Positions 15,443 through 23,642 of a DNA stretch of 64,000 bases are shown here, one piece after another. Source of the DNA: Lachnospiraceae bacterium (GTDB lineage Bacteria > Bacillota > Clostridia > Lachnospirales > Lachnospiraceae); the NCBI GenBank assembly GCA_011959285.1, contig BLLW01000009.1, positions 1 through 64,000 on the forward strand, written 5' to 3'. Within the stretch, counting starts at the first letter, position 1; every line of letters begins with the position of its first letter. The notes under the pieces are model-generated. The model was not told the DNA's origin, did not search any database, and saw nothing but the letters and a program-made list of their open reading frames with translations. A program made the translations under genes and the position numbers.

Positions 15443-17683
15443 TTACTCTTCCGGCGCCTGCATAGGAGACGGCGACGCCTCTGTCCCTTCTCCGCTTCGT
15501 CCCAGATCATAACTTCCGCCAAATACATGTCCCGTTTCCGGATCCACGTAATCTCCTGTATTGGGATCGACTGCATAGCCGGTAGCCGGGTCAATAGGAA
15601 AGGTGCGCCATACTTCTGTCGGAGCCTGTGGTTCGCTTTCTCCCTCTCCTTCTGTCGTTTCGGGATTCTCCTCACTGGTCGTCCCATCCGGCGAATCGCC
15701 TTCCTCTCCCTCCTCTCCTTCCGGCTCTTCCGAAACAGGAGGGGTCATGATTTCAATCTGCAGTGCTTCAAGCTCTTCTATCTCTTTATCCGAGAGCGGT
15801 TCCGTCATGAAAATACCTTCATAGGGAAGGACTTCCGTGAGAATGCTCCTCACGATTCTGGTTGCAAACTTTGCATCGTCCATAATAGCCCCCGGAACAT
15901 TAGGTCTGTCCACTACCACATAAATCGCTATCTGTGGATCGTCAATAGGCGCATATCCCATAAAAGATACCACATATTCATGGTTTCCGCGAGGCAGGGT
16001 CTCCGCTGTTCCCGTTTTGCCGCCGATTAAGTATCCTGCAGGTCTCGCCGTCTTTCCGGTTCCCTTTTCCCCTGACACTACCAGGTTGCACATCTCCCGC
16101 ACCTTGACCGAAGTGCTTTCGGAAATCGTCTGCTTTAAGATTCTGGGTTCTATATTCTGTACCGTGGCGCCTGACGGACTGACGATCTTGCTTACCAGAT
16201 GCGGTTCATAATAATATCCCCCGTTGATCAGGGAACAGAATCCGCTTATCATCTGAATCATGGTAGCATTATATCCCTGTCCAAAGCTGTTGGTGGCAAG
16301 ATCGGTGGGTCCCATCGTGTCTTTATTAAAGACCACGCTTGCCGTCCTCGCCTCACCAGCCAGATCGATGTTAGTCTTAAGCCCAATGTTAAAAATATGC
16401 TGAAACTGCGTAAAAATATTTACTCCTGTTGCCGAGGCGATGTACATCATATTGACGTTGCATGATCGTTCCACGCCTTCCGCTACAGACAATTCCCCAT
16501 CTCCCCATGTGTTATGGCATTTGATGTCATAATCGCCTACATGGAGTTTTCCGTCACAGTAATATCGCTCTTCGCCGGTGATGCTTCCGCTTTCTATTCC
16601 TGCCGCTACGGTAAAGGGCTTTGAGACGGAACCAGGCTCATAGGTATCACTGATGCAGAAATTTTTCCACAATGCATTCAACTGCCTGTAAAACGTCTCA
16701 TTGTCTTCCTCTATCATCCTCACATTGTCTGCATTGATATATTCCCCTGTTCTTTTCCCTTCCTCATCCAAAACGGGCATACCAATAAGCGCCTGCGTAT
16801 TTCTGGTATCATTCAGATCATAGGCAGGATAACTTGCCATCGCCAGGATTTTTCCGGTATTCACTTCCATGATGATGCATCCCATATTCAAAGCGCCGTA
16901 GCCTTCATGTGCATTGTCATGATACTCTTCATCAAATTTCTTCAGGTATTTTTCTACAATCCTCTGAATATTATTGTCAATGGTGGTAACGATACTATTG
17001 CCATCTTCAGCAGGGATCGTCGTCCTCTGCAGATTAGAATCATCATTGAGATAGCCGTATTCCCTCCCCGGTGTCCCTGAGAGAACATCATTGTAATACT
17101 CTTCCAATCCATAGGAACCTACGTTGTCGCTGGTGGTAAAGCCGATCACATCGCAGGCAAGGCTGTTTCCCGGATAAGTTCTTTTATACTCCTCTTCAAA
17201 CCAGATTCCTCTGACCTTAGAGTCCTCCGCATTCTGCAATTCAATAAATCCCTGTATTTGTTCATAATCTAAGCGTTTTGCAAGCACACGATAACGGGAA
17301 GTGTCCTTATTCGCCGCAATATAGGTGCGCACGTCAGCAGTGTCGATTCCCAGCTGGCTGCGCAGAGCCTCAAGTGTTGGTTCCAAATATTCTTCCTTCT
17401 CCGACACCGCCACCGCATCCAAAATCACATTGTAAACCTTTTCGCTTGTGGCAAGAATGCTTCCGTTTGCATCATAAATCGTGCCTCTTTTCGCCGGAAG
17501 CGTAATGCTGTCATACCTTTGCTGGGAGAGAACCTGCTTCTTGTACTGCTCACCGTTATCACGAGTAATGGCAAACAGTCTGTAGGATAATCCCACAAAA
17601 GCCAGTAGTACACACAGAAACAGTACTACCAGCTTCTTTTGCATTTTAATTGTAAATTTACTGTACTTCTTTTTACTATCCAA
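15443..17683 (-). CDS. ftsI: Division-type class B penicillin-binding protein (FtsI/PbpB)
   Basis: Septal transpeptidase of 746 residues, anchored by one helix at about 14-35. A PBP dimer domain (SITLPAKRGTIYDANGSILA) comes first, then a transpeptidase domain with all three motifs: SVSK near 355, SCN near 408 and GKTGTAETLPRG near 555. After the catalytic domain comes an unusual tail of about 110 residues: first Glu/Gly/Ser-rich, then three tandem octapeptides of the form DPxTGxxV, then a short end. There are no PASTA domains. Partner of FtsW and FtsQ/FtsL in the divisome. It follows ftsL by 12 bp and precedes the split SpoVD-like gene, so the cell keeps one intact class B PBP here. Confidence 0.95.
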   Translation of the reverse strand: MDSKKKYSKFTIKMQKKLVVLFLCVLLAFVGLSYRLFAITRDNGEQYKKQVLSQQRYDSITLPAKRGTIYDANGSILATSEKVYNVILDAVAVSEKEEYLEPTLEALRSQLGIDTADVRTYIAANKDTSRYRVLAKRLDYEQIQGFIELQNAEDSKVRGIWFEEEYKRTYPGNSLACDVIGFTTSDNVGSYGLEEYYNDVLSGTPGREYGYLNDDSNLQRTTIPAEDGNSIVTTIDNNIQRIVEKYLKKFDEEYHDNAHEGYGALNMGCIIMEVNTGKILAMASYPAYDLNDTRNTQALIGMPVLDEEGKRTGEYINADNVRMIEEDNETFYRQLNALWKNFCISDTYEPGSVSKPFTVAAGIESGSITGEERYYCDGKLHVGDYDIKCHNTWGDGELSVAEGVERSCNVNMMYIASATGVNIFTQFQHIFNIGLKTNIDLAGEARTASVVFNKDTMGPTDLATNSFGQGYNATMIQMISGFCSLINGGYYYEPHLVSKIVSPSGATVQNIEPRILKQTISESTSVKVREMCNLVVSGEKGTGKTARPAGYLIGGKTGTAETLPRGNHEYVVSFMGYAPIDDPQIAIYVVVDRPNVPGAIMDDAKFATRIVRSILTEVLPYEGIFMTEPLSDKEIEELEALQIEIMTPPVSEEPEGEEGEEGDSPDGTTSEENPETTEGEGESEPQAPTEVWRTFPIDPATGYAVDPNTGDYVDPETGHVFGGSYDLGRSGEGTEASPSPMQAPEE

Positions 17684-17695
17684 AATTACACCTGC

Positions 17696-18169
17696 CTAAT
17701 CCGGAATGTCCCCTGTCTGCCTTACATAATCGCTTCCTTCACCGTTGAAGATTACAATCTGTCCTTCCCTTGCATAGGTCATGCCAAGTTCCTGAATGGC
17801 GACTCTTTTTACTTCCTCCAGGTCAACATTGCTTGTTATTCTACTGTAATTTTCGTCATTATCACGTCTTAGCTGATTCAGCTCACTCTCTAAAGCGGCA
17901 ATATGTTTGACGCTGTTGGTGATATCCGACTGCAGCGTCAGATACCACGTAAGGATAAAGCCTGCCGCCACCATAGCGATTGCCATGGAAAGCACAGAGC
18001 CTATATTCATATGTTTTGCACGTTCCCGGTTTTTGCGTGTTCTAGCGCTTATCTTTTTTACCGGTTCATTCCTATCAGGCACTGCCTGAATTCTTCTGGC
18101 AGTATTTCCCTGCACATAGACGCCGTCTCTATATGCAGCCCTTCTTTTGGCTCTTCCATTTACTGCCAT
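17696..18169 (-). CDS. ftsL: FtsL-like cell division protein
   Basis: Small bitopic protein of 157 residues. An Arg/Lys-rich cytoplasmic segment (1-55) is followed by one membrane helix (about 58-80, IGSVLSMAIAMVAAGFILTW) and a coiled coil (about 85-115, HIAALESELNQLRRDND). A short C-terminal domain, VDLEEVKRVAIQELGMTYA, matches the FtsL/DivIC pattern. Such proteins form a trimer with DivIC and FtsQ/DivIB that activates septal synthesis. Position between rsmH and ftsI is the standard place for ftsL. Sequence conservation in the family is low, so context carries much of the weight. Confidence 0.88.
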   Translation of the reverse strand: MAVNGRAKRRAAYRDGVYVQGNTARRIQAVPDRNEPVKKISARTRKNRERAKHMNIGSVLSMAIAMVAAGFILTWYLTLQSDITNSVKHIAALESELNQLRRDNDENYSRITSNVDLEEVKRVAIQELGMTYAREGQIVIFNGEGSDYVRQTGDIPD

Positions 18170-18182
18170 CTTTTAATCTCCT

Positions 18183-19124
18183 TTATACTGATGCTTTTTC
18201 AAATATTCTTAACTTTGCGCTCTTAGATCTGGAATTTTCCTCCTGCTCCTCTTTTCCTGGCAGAATCGGCTTTCCTGTTATCACTTTTCCCCGGCTTTCC
18301 TTTCCGCATACACATACTGGAAATGAAGGAGGACATATACAAGGATTTGCTGCCTGCCTGAATGCACTCTTCACAATCCGGTCTTCTAAAGAATGAAACG
18401 TAATGATGCACAGTCTTCCTCTCGGACTCAGTAAATCAATCAACTCATCTAAAGACTCTTTTAACACTTCCAGCTCCTGATTACACTCAATCCTAATTGC
18501 CTGAAAAGTACGCTTGGAAGGATGACCGCCCTCTGCCCGCATCTTTGCCGGAATAGAAGCTTTTATAATCTCATTTAACTCGCCTGTGGTCTCTATAGGC
18601 TTCTTTTGTCTTTCCATAACAATATGTTTCGCTATGTTCTTTGCAAATTTTTCCTCCCCATAATCTCTGATTACACGGAACAGTTCCATTTCCTCATAGT
18701 GATTGACGATTTCCCTTGCTGTGAGACTTTGCCGCATGTCCATCCTCATATCAAGCGGGGTATCGAACCGATAGGAAAATCCCCTCTCCTGAGTGTCAAG
18801 CTGATAAGAAGAAACACCCAGATCCAACATCATTCCATCTATTTCTGTGATGCCCATAGAGAAAAGAACTTCTTTGGTATTCCGATAATTACTCCTTACA
18901 ATAGATACAATGTCCCCAAATTCTGAAAGTCTTTCATCGGCTGCCAAAATCGCCGCTTCATCCTGATCGATTCCAATCAGTCTTCCACCCTTTTCAAGTC
19001 TTCTGGCAATTTCCCATGCGTGTCCTCCGCCGCCTAAGGTTCCATCTACATAGATCCCTTCCGGCTTTATGTTCAGTCCTTCAATTGTTTCCTCCAACAG
19101 TACAGATGTGTGCTTAAAAGCCAT
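18183..19124 (-). CDS. rsmH: 16S rRNA (cytosine(1402)-N4)-methyltransferase RsmH
   Basis: SAM-dependent methyltransferase of 313 residues that modifies C1402 in the decoding centre of 16S rRNA. The SAM site [12 protein letters not shown] is at about 29-40, followed by [11 protein letters not shown], and [13 protein letters not shown] near 100 is the family signature. The late [17 protein letters not shown] is also characteristic. It has the usual length. It lies 13 bp after mraZ and 13 bp before ftsL, as in most dcw clusters, and should be under MraZ control. Confidence 0.97.
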   Translation of the reverse strand: MAFKHTSVLLEETIEGLNIKPEGIYVDGTLGGGGHAWEIARRLEKGGRLIGIDQDEAAILAADERLSEFGDIVSIVRSNYRNTKEVLFSMGITEIDGMMLDLGVSSYQLDTQERGFSYRFDTPLDMRMDMRQSLTAREIVNHYEEMELFRVIRDYGEEKFAKNIAKHIVMERQKKPIETTGELNEIIKASIPAKMRAEGGHPSKRTFQAIRIECNQELEVLKESLDELIDLLSPRGRLCIITFHSLEDRIVKSAFRQAANPCICPPSFPVCVCGKESRGKVITGKPILPGKEEQEENSRSKSAKLRIFEKASV

Positions 19125-19137
19125 GGATGCTCCTTTA

Positions 19138-19569
19138 TTAAATACCGATTCCGAGTTCTATCATATGTTTGGAGATTTCCTCCATATCCTGATAGGTCAC
19201 AGTGCCTTCCCATCTGTCCTTACTCCAGATTTCCACCCGGCTTCCTACTCCCACAAGCACTGTATCTTTGGTGATTCCTGCAAATTCCCGAAGCACTGCC
19301 GGTAAAAGGATTCTTCCCTGCTTGTCCACTTCTACACTGGCTGCGCCAGCAAGAAAAAAACGAGTAAACTGCCGCGCTTCTTTATCTATCATTGGTAATC
19401 CACGTAATTTTTCTTCAAAAGCCTGCCATTCGGGCTGATCAAATACAAACAGACAGCCATCCATTCCCTTTGTCACCACAAATTCATCGCCCAATACCTC
19501 GCGGAACTTGGAAGGAATGATCAGTCTGCCCTTAGCATCTATTGTATGGTTATATTCTCCCATAAACAT
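19138..19569 (-). CDS. mraZ: Transcriptional regulator MraZ
   Basis: SpoVT/AbrB-fold DNA-binding protein of about 143 residues with two MraZ repeats. The first begins [21 protein letters not shown], the second [16 protein letters not shown]. MraZ controls its own dcw operon by binding direct repeats in front of the gene, and four such repeats are present here. The frame opens two codons earlier (19575); the ATG at 19569 gives the common MFMGEYNH start. It is the first gene of the division cluster. Confidence 0.96.
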   Translation of the reverse strand: MFMGEYNHTIDAKGRLIIPSKFREVLGDEFVVTKGMDGCLFVFDQPEWQAFEEKLRGLPMIDKEARQFTRFFLAGAASVEVDKQGRILLPAVLREFAGITKDTVLVGVGSRVEIWSKDRWEGTVTYQDMEEISKHMIELGIGI

Positions 19570-19682
19570 ATGCATTCACCCGTTCCAGGCATCCGCACAT
19601 CCCTTTCGGCACACTGCGGATTGCTGCTCCTGCCTTTGTTTTACAAAAATGGTCTGCCACGGAAAAAACGGGATCCTCTTTA

Positions 19683-19730
19683 CCACTTTCACCCACTTTT
19701 AAAACATTATCCACCACTTTCCACCACTTT
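19683..19730 (-). promoter_or_regulatory. Four MraZ boxes upstream of mraZ
   Basis: AAAGTGG occurs on the minus strand at 19724-19730, 19714-19720, 19693-19699 and 19683-19689. Spacing is 10, 21 and 10 bp, so all face the same side of the helix. The pattern matches the AAAGTG(G/T)N3 operators reported for MraZ. They lie just downstream of the predicted start of transcription, which favours repression. Confidence 0.85.
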
Positions 19731-19737
19731 TAGATAC

Positions 19738-19766
19738 ATTCTACCTCAATTTAAAGGCGAGCGCAA
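19738..19766 (-). promoter_or_regulatory. Predicted promoter of the mraZ operon
   Basis: Minus-strand TTGCGC (19761-19766) and TAGAAT (19738-19743) have a 17-bp spacer. The -35 region touches the T-tract of the terminator that ends the lgt transcript. Predicted by eye; the -35 match is weak. Confidence 0.45.
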
Positions 19767-19803
19767 GAAAAAAATGCGCTCTGCATAACCTCACAGAGCG
19801 CAT
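19766..19803 (-). terminator. Intrinsic terminator after lgt
   Basis: ATGCGCTCTG (19774-19783) and CAGAGCGCAT (19794-19803) form a 10-bp stem; on the minus strand it is followed by seven to eight T's interrupted late by C. It separates ychF-lgt from the mraZ operon. A second, looser inverted repeat (TCCCCATAT with ATATGGGGA, about 19838-19884) lies between it and the lgt stop. Confidence 0.88.
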
Positions 19804-19901
19804 AAATATTGGTTTTTTCGTTTATTTTAACAAAACTCCCCATATCTAGTACTAGGAAAATATCAAAGCACCAAATATGGGGAAAAATCTTTTAAAATTT
19901 T

Positions 19902-20774
19902 TTATTCTTCCAAATTTTTCTTTTTACTTTTCATCCGTATCCGAATCACCACATCACCGATGACAGCCCCAATAAACAGCACAACCGCAAGCACCTGCGA
20001 TACCGGAACTGTAGAGTGTGGAATAAAGAGCTGGTCCGTCCGGATTCCCTCGATCCACGCCCGCCCGAGACCGTAACCGCCCAGATATAGCAGCGCAATC
20101 TCACCTTCAAATCTTTTATGCTTCCAATAAAGCAACAGAAGGATCAGAATCATCAGGTTCCACAAGCTTTCATACAAGAAGGTGGGATGCACCTGGATAT
20201 AATTCACGCCCTCCGTGATATGCGCCGCAATAGATTCGGAAATATCACTGCTCCTGACCGCCGCAACAGGAAGACGCATCGCCAATAGATTGTCCGTATA
20301 TTCCCCAAACACTTCCCTGTTGGTAAAATTTCCCCACCTTCCAATCGCCTGTCCTAAAATCAGTCCCACCACGCCAGTGTCAGCCATCCGGAAGGCATTC
20401 TGTTTCTTGATCTTCGCATAAATGAACAACGTTGTAAACGCCGCGATCACACCGCCGTATATGGCAAGCCCGCCCTGCCGGATGTTGAAAATACTAAGCA
20501 GATTATTCTTGTATTGATCCCACGCGAACACCACATAATAAATCCGCGCCCCGATAATGGAAAAAATAACTGCATAAATGGCAAAATCCCAATATAAGTC
20601 CGGGTCCTGTCCTGTCTTCTTCGCCACCTGTGCTGCAATCAGTATGCCAAGCAACACGCCGATTCCAATAATCACCCCGTAAAGCGCAATTTCAAAACCA
20701 AATATGCTGAAACTTTTCGGCACATTCTTCAGATAGAGTCCCAGATTGGGAAAATCAATATCCATAATATCCAT
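19902..20774 (-). CDS. lgt: Prolipoprotein diacylglyceryl transferase
   Basis: Membrane enzyme of about 290 residues that attaches diacylglycerol to the lipobox Cys of prolipoproteins, the first step of lipoprotein maturation. Seven hydrophobic segments are visible. The signature GQAIGRWGNFTNREVFG is near residue 145, and a downstream HPTFLYESLWN block contains other conserved residues. The frame opens at 20795 inside the ychF stop region, but AAGGTG is placed correctly for the ATG at 20774. It is coupled to ychF and ends at a good terminator. It would process the lipoproteins found in this window (the ABC receptor and the DUF3048 protein). Confidence 0.96.
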   Translation of the reverse strand: MDIMDIDFPNLGLYLKNVPKSFSIFGFEIALYGVIIGIGVLLGILIAAQVAKKTGQDPDLYWDFAIYAVIFSIIGARIYYVVFAWDQYKNNLLSIFNIRQGGLAIYGGVIAAFTTLFIYAKIKKQNAFRMADTGVVGLILGQAIGRWGNFTNREVFGEYTDNLLAMRLPVAAVRSSDISESIAAHITEGVNYIQVHPTFLYESLWNLMILILLLLYWKHKRFEGEIALLYLGGYGLGRAWIEGIRTDQLFIPHSTVPVSQVLAVVLFIGAVIGDVVIRIRMKSKKKNLEE

Positions 20775-20787
20775 TTCGTTCACCTTA

Positions 20788-21885
20788 TTATACATTGAAG
20801 CGGAACAAAATCACGTCCCCGTCTTTTACAACATAATCCTTTCCTTCCATACCCACAAGACCTTTTTCCCTTGCTGCCGCCAAGGATCCCTGCTCCAGCA
20901 GATCCTTATAATTTACCACCTCAGCCTTGATAAAGCCTCGCTCAAAGTCGGTATGTATCTTCCCTGCTGCCTGGGGCGCCCTGGTGCCGATCTTGATGGT
21001 CCATGCCCTGGTCTCATCCTCCCCTGCTGTCAGGAAACTGTGCAGTCCAAGCAGATGATAGCTTGCCTTGATCAGCTTTTCAAGTCCGGATTCTGCTAGC
21101 CCTAAATCCTCTAAGAACATCGCCTTTTCTTCCTCGTCCAGCTCCGAAATTTCCTGTTCGATCTGAGCACAGATGACGAATACCTCGCTGCCGTTTTCAG
21201 CCGCAAATTCCCGCACAGCCTTAACGCCCACATTTCCCGCACCGTCATCGGCTAAATCATCTTCGCCCACATTGGCGGCAAAGATAACCGGCTTGTAAGT
21301 CAAAAGATTATATGAATTTAAAAGCGCCAGTTCGTCCTCATCCTCCGTCACAAAGCTCCTAGCCAGCTTTCCATCTTCCAGATGGGCTTTCAGCGCCTCC
21401 AAAAGCGCCGCTTCCTTGGCAAGAGACTTGTCCATTCTTGCCGCCTTGCCTGTCTTTGCGATTCTTCTCTCCAGTATCTCTATATCAGAAAAAATCAATT
21501 CCAGATTGATAGTTTCAATATCCCTTAGTGGATCCACACATCCATCCACGTGCACCACATTGGCATCCTCAAAGCAGCGCACCACATGCACCACCGCATC
21601 CACTTCCCGGATGTTACTTAAAAACTGGTTTCCCAGCCCCTCCCCCTTGGAGGCGCCCTTTACAAGCCCTGCAATGTCCACAAATTCAATGACCGCCGGC
21701 GTGACCTTTTTAGACTGATACATATCTCCAAGAAGCTTCAGCCTCTCGTCTGGAACCGCTACCACCCCCACATTGGGGTCTATGGTGCAGAAGGGGTAAT
21801 TTGCCGATTCTGCGCCTGCTTTTGTCAGGGAATTGAACAGCGTGCTCTTTCCAACATTGGGTAAACCTAAAATTCCTAATTTCAT
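20788..21885 (-). CDS. ychF: Redox-regulated/ribosome-binding ATPase YchF
   Basis: OBG-family P-loop protein of 365 residues that prefers ATP and associates with ribosomes. G1 is GLPNVGKST at 6-14, G3 is [20 protein letters not shown] near 70, and a TGS domain at the C-terminus ends with [17 protein letters not shown]. The conserved NVGEDDL replaces the GTP-specifying NKxD, as in all YchF proteins. It is first in a two-gene unit with lgt. Its promoter has an inverted repeat around the -10 box that resembles that of the neighbouring AlbA_2 gene. Confidence 0.97.
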   Translation of the reverse strand: MKLGILGLPNVGKSTLFNSLTKAGAESANYPFCTIDPNVGVVAVPDERLKLLGDMYQSKKVTPAVIEFVDIAGLVKGASKGEGLGNQFLSNIREVDAVVHVVRCFEDANVVHVDGCVDPLRDIETINLELIFSDIEILERRIAKTGKAARMDKSLAKEAALLEALKAHLEDGKLARSFVTEDEDELALLNSYNLLTYKPVIFAANVGEDDLADDGAGNVGVKAVREFAAENGSEVFVICAQIEQEISELDEEEKAMFLEDLGLAESGLEKLIKASYHLLGLHSFLTAGEDETRAWTIKIGTRAPQAAGKIHTDFERGFIKAEVVNYKDLLEQGSLAAAREKGLVGMEGKDYVVKDGDVILFRFNV

Positions 21886-21951
21886 TTCTATTTATAGCCT
21901 CCACTTTCACTCAACTTAAATCTTTTCTTCCATCATCATATCTCTTAAAAA

Positions 21952-21999
21952 ATGCCTCAACAGCTATGATAGTATAGCATATTGAGGCATAAAAGTAAA
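21952..21999 (-). promoter_or_regulatory. ychF promoter with flanking inverted repeat
   Basis: Minus-strand TTTACT (21994-21999), a 17-bp spacer and TATACT (21971-21976) with an extended TGC just before it. ATGCCTCAA (21952-21960) and TTGAGGCAT (21982-21990) form a 9-bp inverted repeat that brackets the -10 box, the layout of an operator. Confidence 0.7.
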
Positions 22000-22023
22000 T
22001 CTTGGAATTTTTTCTTCTGGCAT

Positions 22024-23403
22024 CTACAATATTTGCCAATACCCTGCCTTTTTTGAACCAATTCGTTCAATATAACTGTTCTTTTTCAAAAACATTATAT
22101 TATTATTAATTGCCGTTTCACTTATTCCCAATATTTGATGCAATTCCGATATTGTAATATTAGGGTTATCTCTTATTTCTGAAATAATTTTTTGTCTTCT
22201 CGAATTCAGCGGCTTTTTATTCCCAACTTTATTCCCAACTTTATTCCCAACCTTGTTTATTCTTTCAAAAGGAATTGTTACAACAATTGCGTTTTCTCTA
22301 AATGAAAACGCGTCCTTCCCATACATTTCCGTAATTTTTGGAACACCTCTTCCAGATTTTTCACTGATATGCAATTGAAGAAATATCTCTGACAGCTTTT
22401 CATTTACAGGAACGGATTCTCCCATATAAAAACCCTCCATTGTCTGTGCCGGAGCAAGTGTTCCTCTCGACAATATTTCTATCCTGTCAGAAAAAACAGA
22501 AATCATCGGCTCATTACCTTCCGCCCATTTATTATGCAGCACGGCATTTATGATTGCTTCTCTAAATGCCTTATTGTCAAATAATGGAATATCCTTTCTC
22601 TCGACAACTCTGTCTGTTTCGTCCGTCTGAATCAGGTTCAAAACATCTCCATACCGCAGCAATTCGTCCAAACTATATAATAAGCAGTTATTGCCAAATT
22701 CGCGTACAGAAAACAAATTTGATCCTTTTGTCTCTCCATCAAAAATGGATACACGAAGCGGAAAATGGGAATCATCCGATAAAAGCTGTGCTAAGATATT
22801 AAATTTTCCTTCTTCCGTTTTTAGACCCAAGTTCTTTATGAATGTCTTTTGATTTAAAACAATGCCCTTTGAACCATAATATCCAAAAAGTTTTTTAAAT
22901 GTAAGTTCCTGATATTTTGCTGGTATTGTTTCAATCGTTTCTGTTCTTCCATCAAGTATTTTAAAAAGTTCAATTTCTCTTTTGGGATAATCCTTGATAC
23001 TGCATTTCGACGAACCTATTCTTAAATACCTCTTTTCTTTAAATGCTGTAGGTAAGTCCGTTGCCGCCGGAATAACCAGCGCTACAACTCTCTTACCATG
23101 TATTTCCGTTTCTTCAAAACTAAAATTTATGCTCGGAGACAAATTCCTTGCAAGATAATTTTGGTATGGCTCTTTATTATAATCGCAATACTGGTTAAAG
23201 GTTGTTCCTACAATTTCATGCGTTTCATTTGTAACTCCCCAAATGAAAAAAGCATACTTCTTATAATGAAATGCGGCTGCATTCGACAACGCAGATACAT
23301 ATTCTCCTAAAGCTTCCGGCTGAAACCAGTTTTCCTTAAATTCAAACCATTCCTGCTCATCATCTAAAGCACACAACCCCAACACAATTTGCTTTATATC
23401 CAT
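22024..23403 (-). CDS. AlbA_2 (Schlafen-type) DNA-binding/ATP-binding protein with C-terminal helix-turn-helix
   Basis: A 459-residue protein. The N-terminal AlbA_2 domain (about 1-140) shows EWFEFKENW, SALSNAAAF and FIWGV. A middle domain has the HATPase_c_4-like FREAIINAVLHNKWAEGNEPMISVF near 285 and SGRGVPKITEMYG near 350. The C-terminus is a winged helix (ITISELHQILGISETAINNNIMFLKK). Between the last two lie three to four copies of N-K-V-G, encoded by a 12-bp tandem repeat. Such proteins are often called transcriptional regulators; their cellular role is not settled. Start ATG 23403 is set by GGAAG; the frame opens at 23436. The promoter carries a long dyad, so self-regulation is likely. 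It sits between unrelated housekeeping genes, flanked by a 14-bp inverted repeat. Confidence 0.85.
   Translation of the reverse strand: MDIKQIVLGLCALDDEQEWFEFKENWFQPEALGEYVSALSNAAAFHYKKYAFFIWGVTNETHEIVGTTFNQYCDYNKEPYQNYLARNLSPSINFSFEETEIHGKRVVALVIPAATDLPTAFKEKRYLRIGSSKCSIKDYPKREIELFKILDGRTETIETIPAKYQELTFKKLFGYYGSKGIVLNQKTFIKNLGLKTEEGKFNILAQLLSDDSHFPLRVSIFDGETKGSNLFSVREFGNNCLLYSLDELLRYGDVLNLIQTDETDRVVERKDIPLFDNKAFREAIINAVLHNKWAEGNEPMISVFSDRIEILSRGTLAPAQTMEGFYMGESVPVNEKLSEIFLQLHISEKSGRGVPKITEMYGKDAFSFRENAIVVTIPFERINKVGNKVGNKVGNKKPLNSRRQKIISEIRDNPNITISELHQILGISETAINNNIMFLKKNSYIERIGSKKAGYWQIL
22219..22254. repeat. Three 12-bp tandem repeats inside the AlbA_2 gene
   Basis: ATTCCCAACTTT is repeated at 22219-22230 and 22231-22242, with one changed base at 22243-22254. 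In protein this is N-K-V-G repeated, the linker between the ATPase-like and helix-turn-helix domains. The unit is a multiple of three, so copy changes keep frame. Confidence 0.9.
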
Positions 23404-23420
23404 TATTTTACTTCCTTTCT

Positions 23421-23473
23421 CAACTTTTATTCTCAACTAAATTTATTATAGCATGTTGAGAATAAAGTTGGAA
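23421..23473 (-). promoter_or_regulatory. Promoter and dyad operator of the AlbA_2 gene
   Basis: Minus-strand TTCCAA (23468-23473), a 17-bp spacer and TATAAT (23445-23450) with TGC before it. CAACTTTTATTCTCAAC (23421-23437) and GTTGAGAATAAAGTTG (23455-23470) are reverse complements apart from one extra base and bracket the -10 box. A bound dimer would block initiation. Confidence 0.75.
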
Positions 23474-23532
23474 ATAAATTCAACAGTCTTTTTATCCGAT
23501 ATGCTTTATGCCTCAATAAACCATCTTCATGC

Positions 23533-23568
23533 AGAGATGGCAGAGACTCAATAGTCCCTGCCATCTCT
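23533..23568. terminator. Hairpin between the serine hydrolase pseudogene and the AlbA_2 gene
   Basis: Positions 23533-23548 pair with 23553-23568: 16 bp with one mismatch and a CAAT loop. There is no U-tract on either side. It lies downstream of the pseudogene and may be a 3' end structure of the long operon to its right. Confidence 0.55.
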
Positions 23569-23642
23569 TAACTTGCTCACTTATAGGCTGTGCATCACCT
23601 ACTATCTTTAATATACACTAGTTTTCCCTAGTTACAACACAT

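Noticed and set aside
15406-15687. Frame overlapping the ftsI tail on the same strand
   Set aside because: A product of the biased Glu/Gly/Pro tail coding; no start signal and no family features.
19838-19884. TCCCCATAT/ATATGGGGA repeat after lgt
   Set aside because: Short arms and a long loop; the stronger terminator next to it explains transcript ending, so no separate role is claimed.
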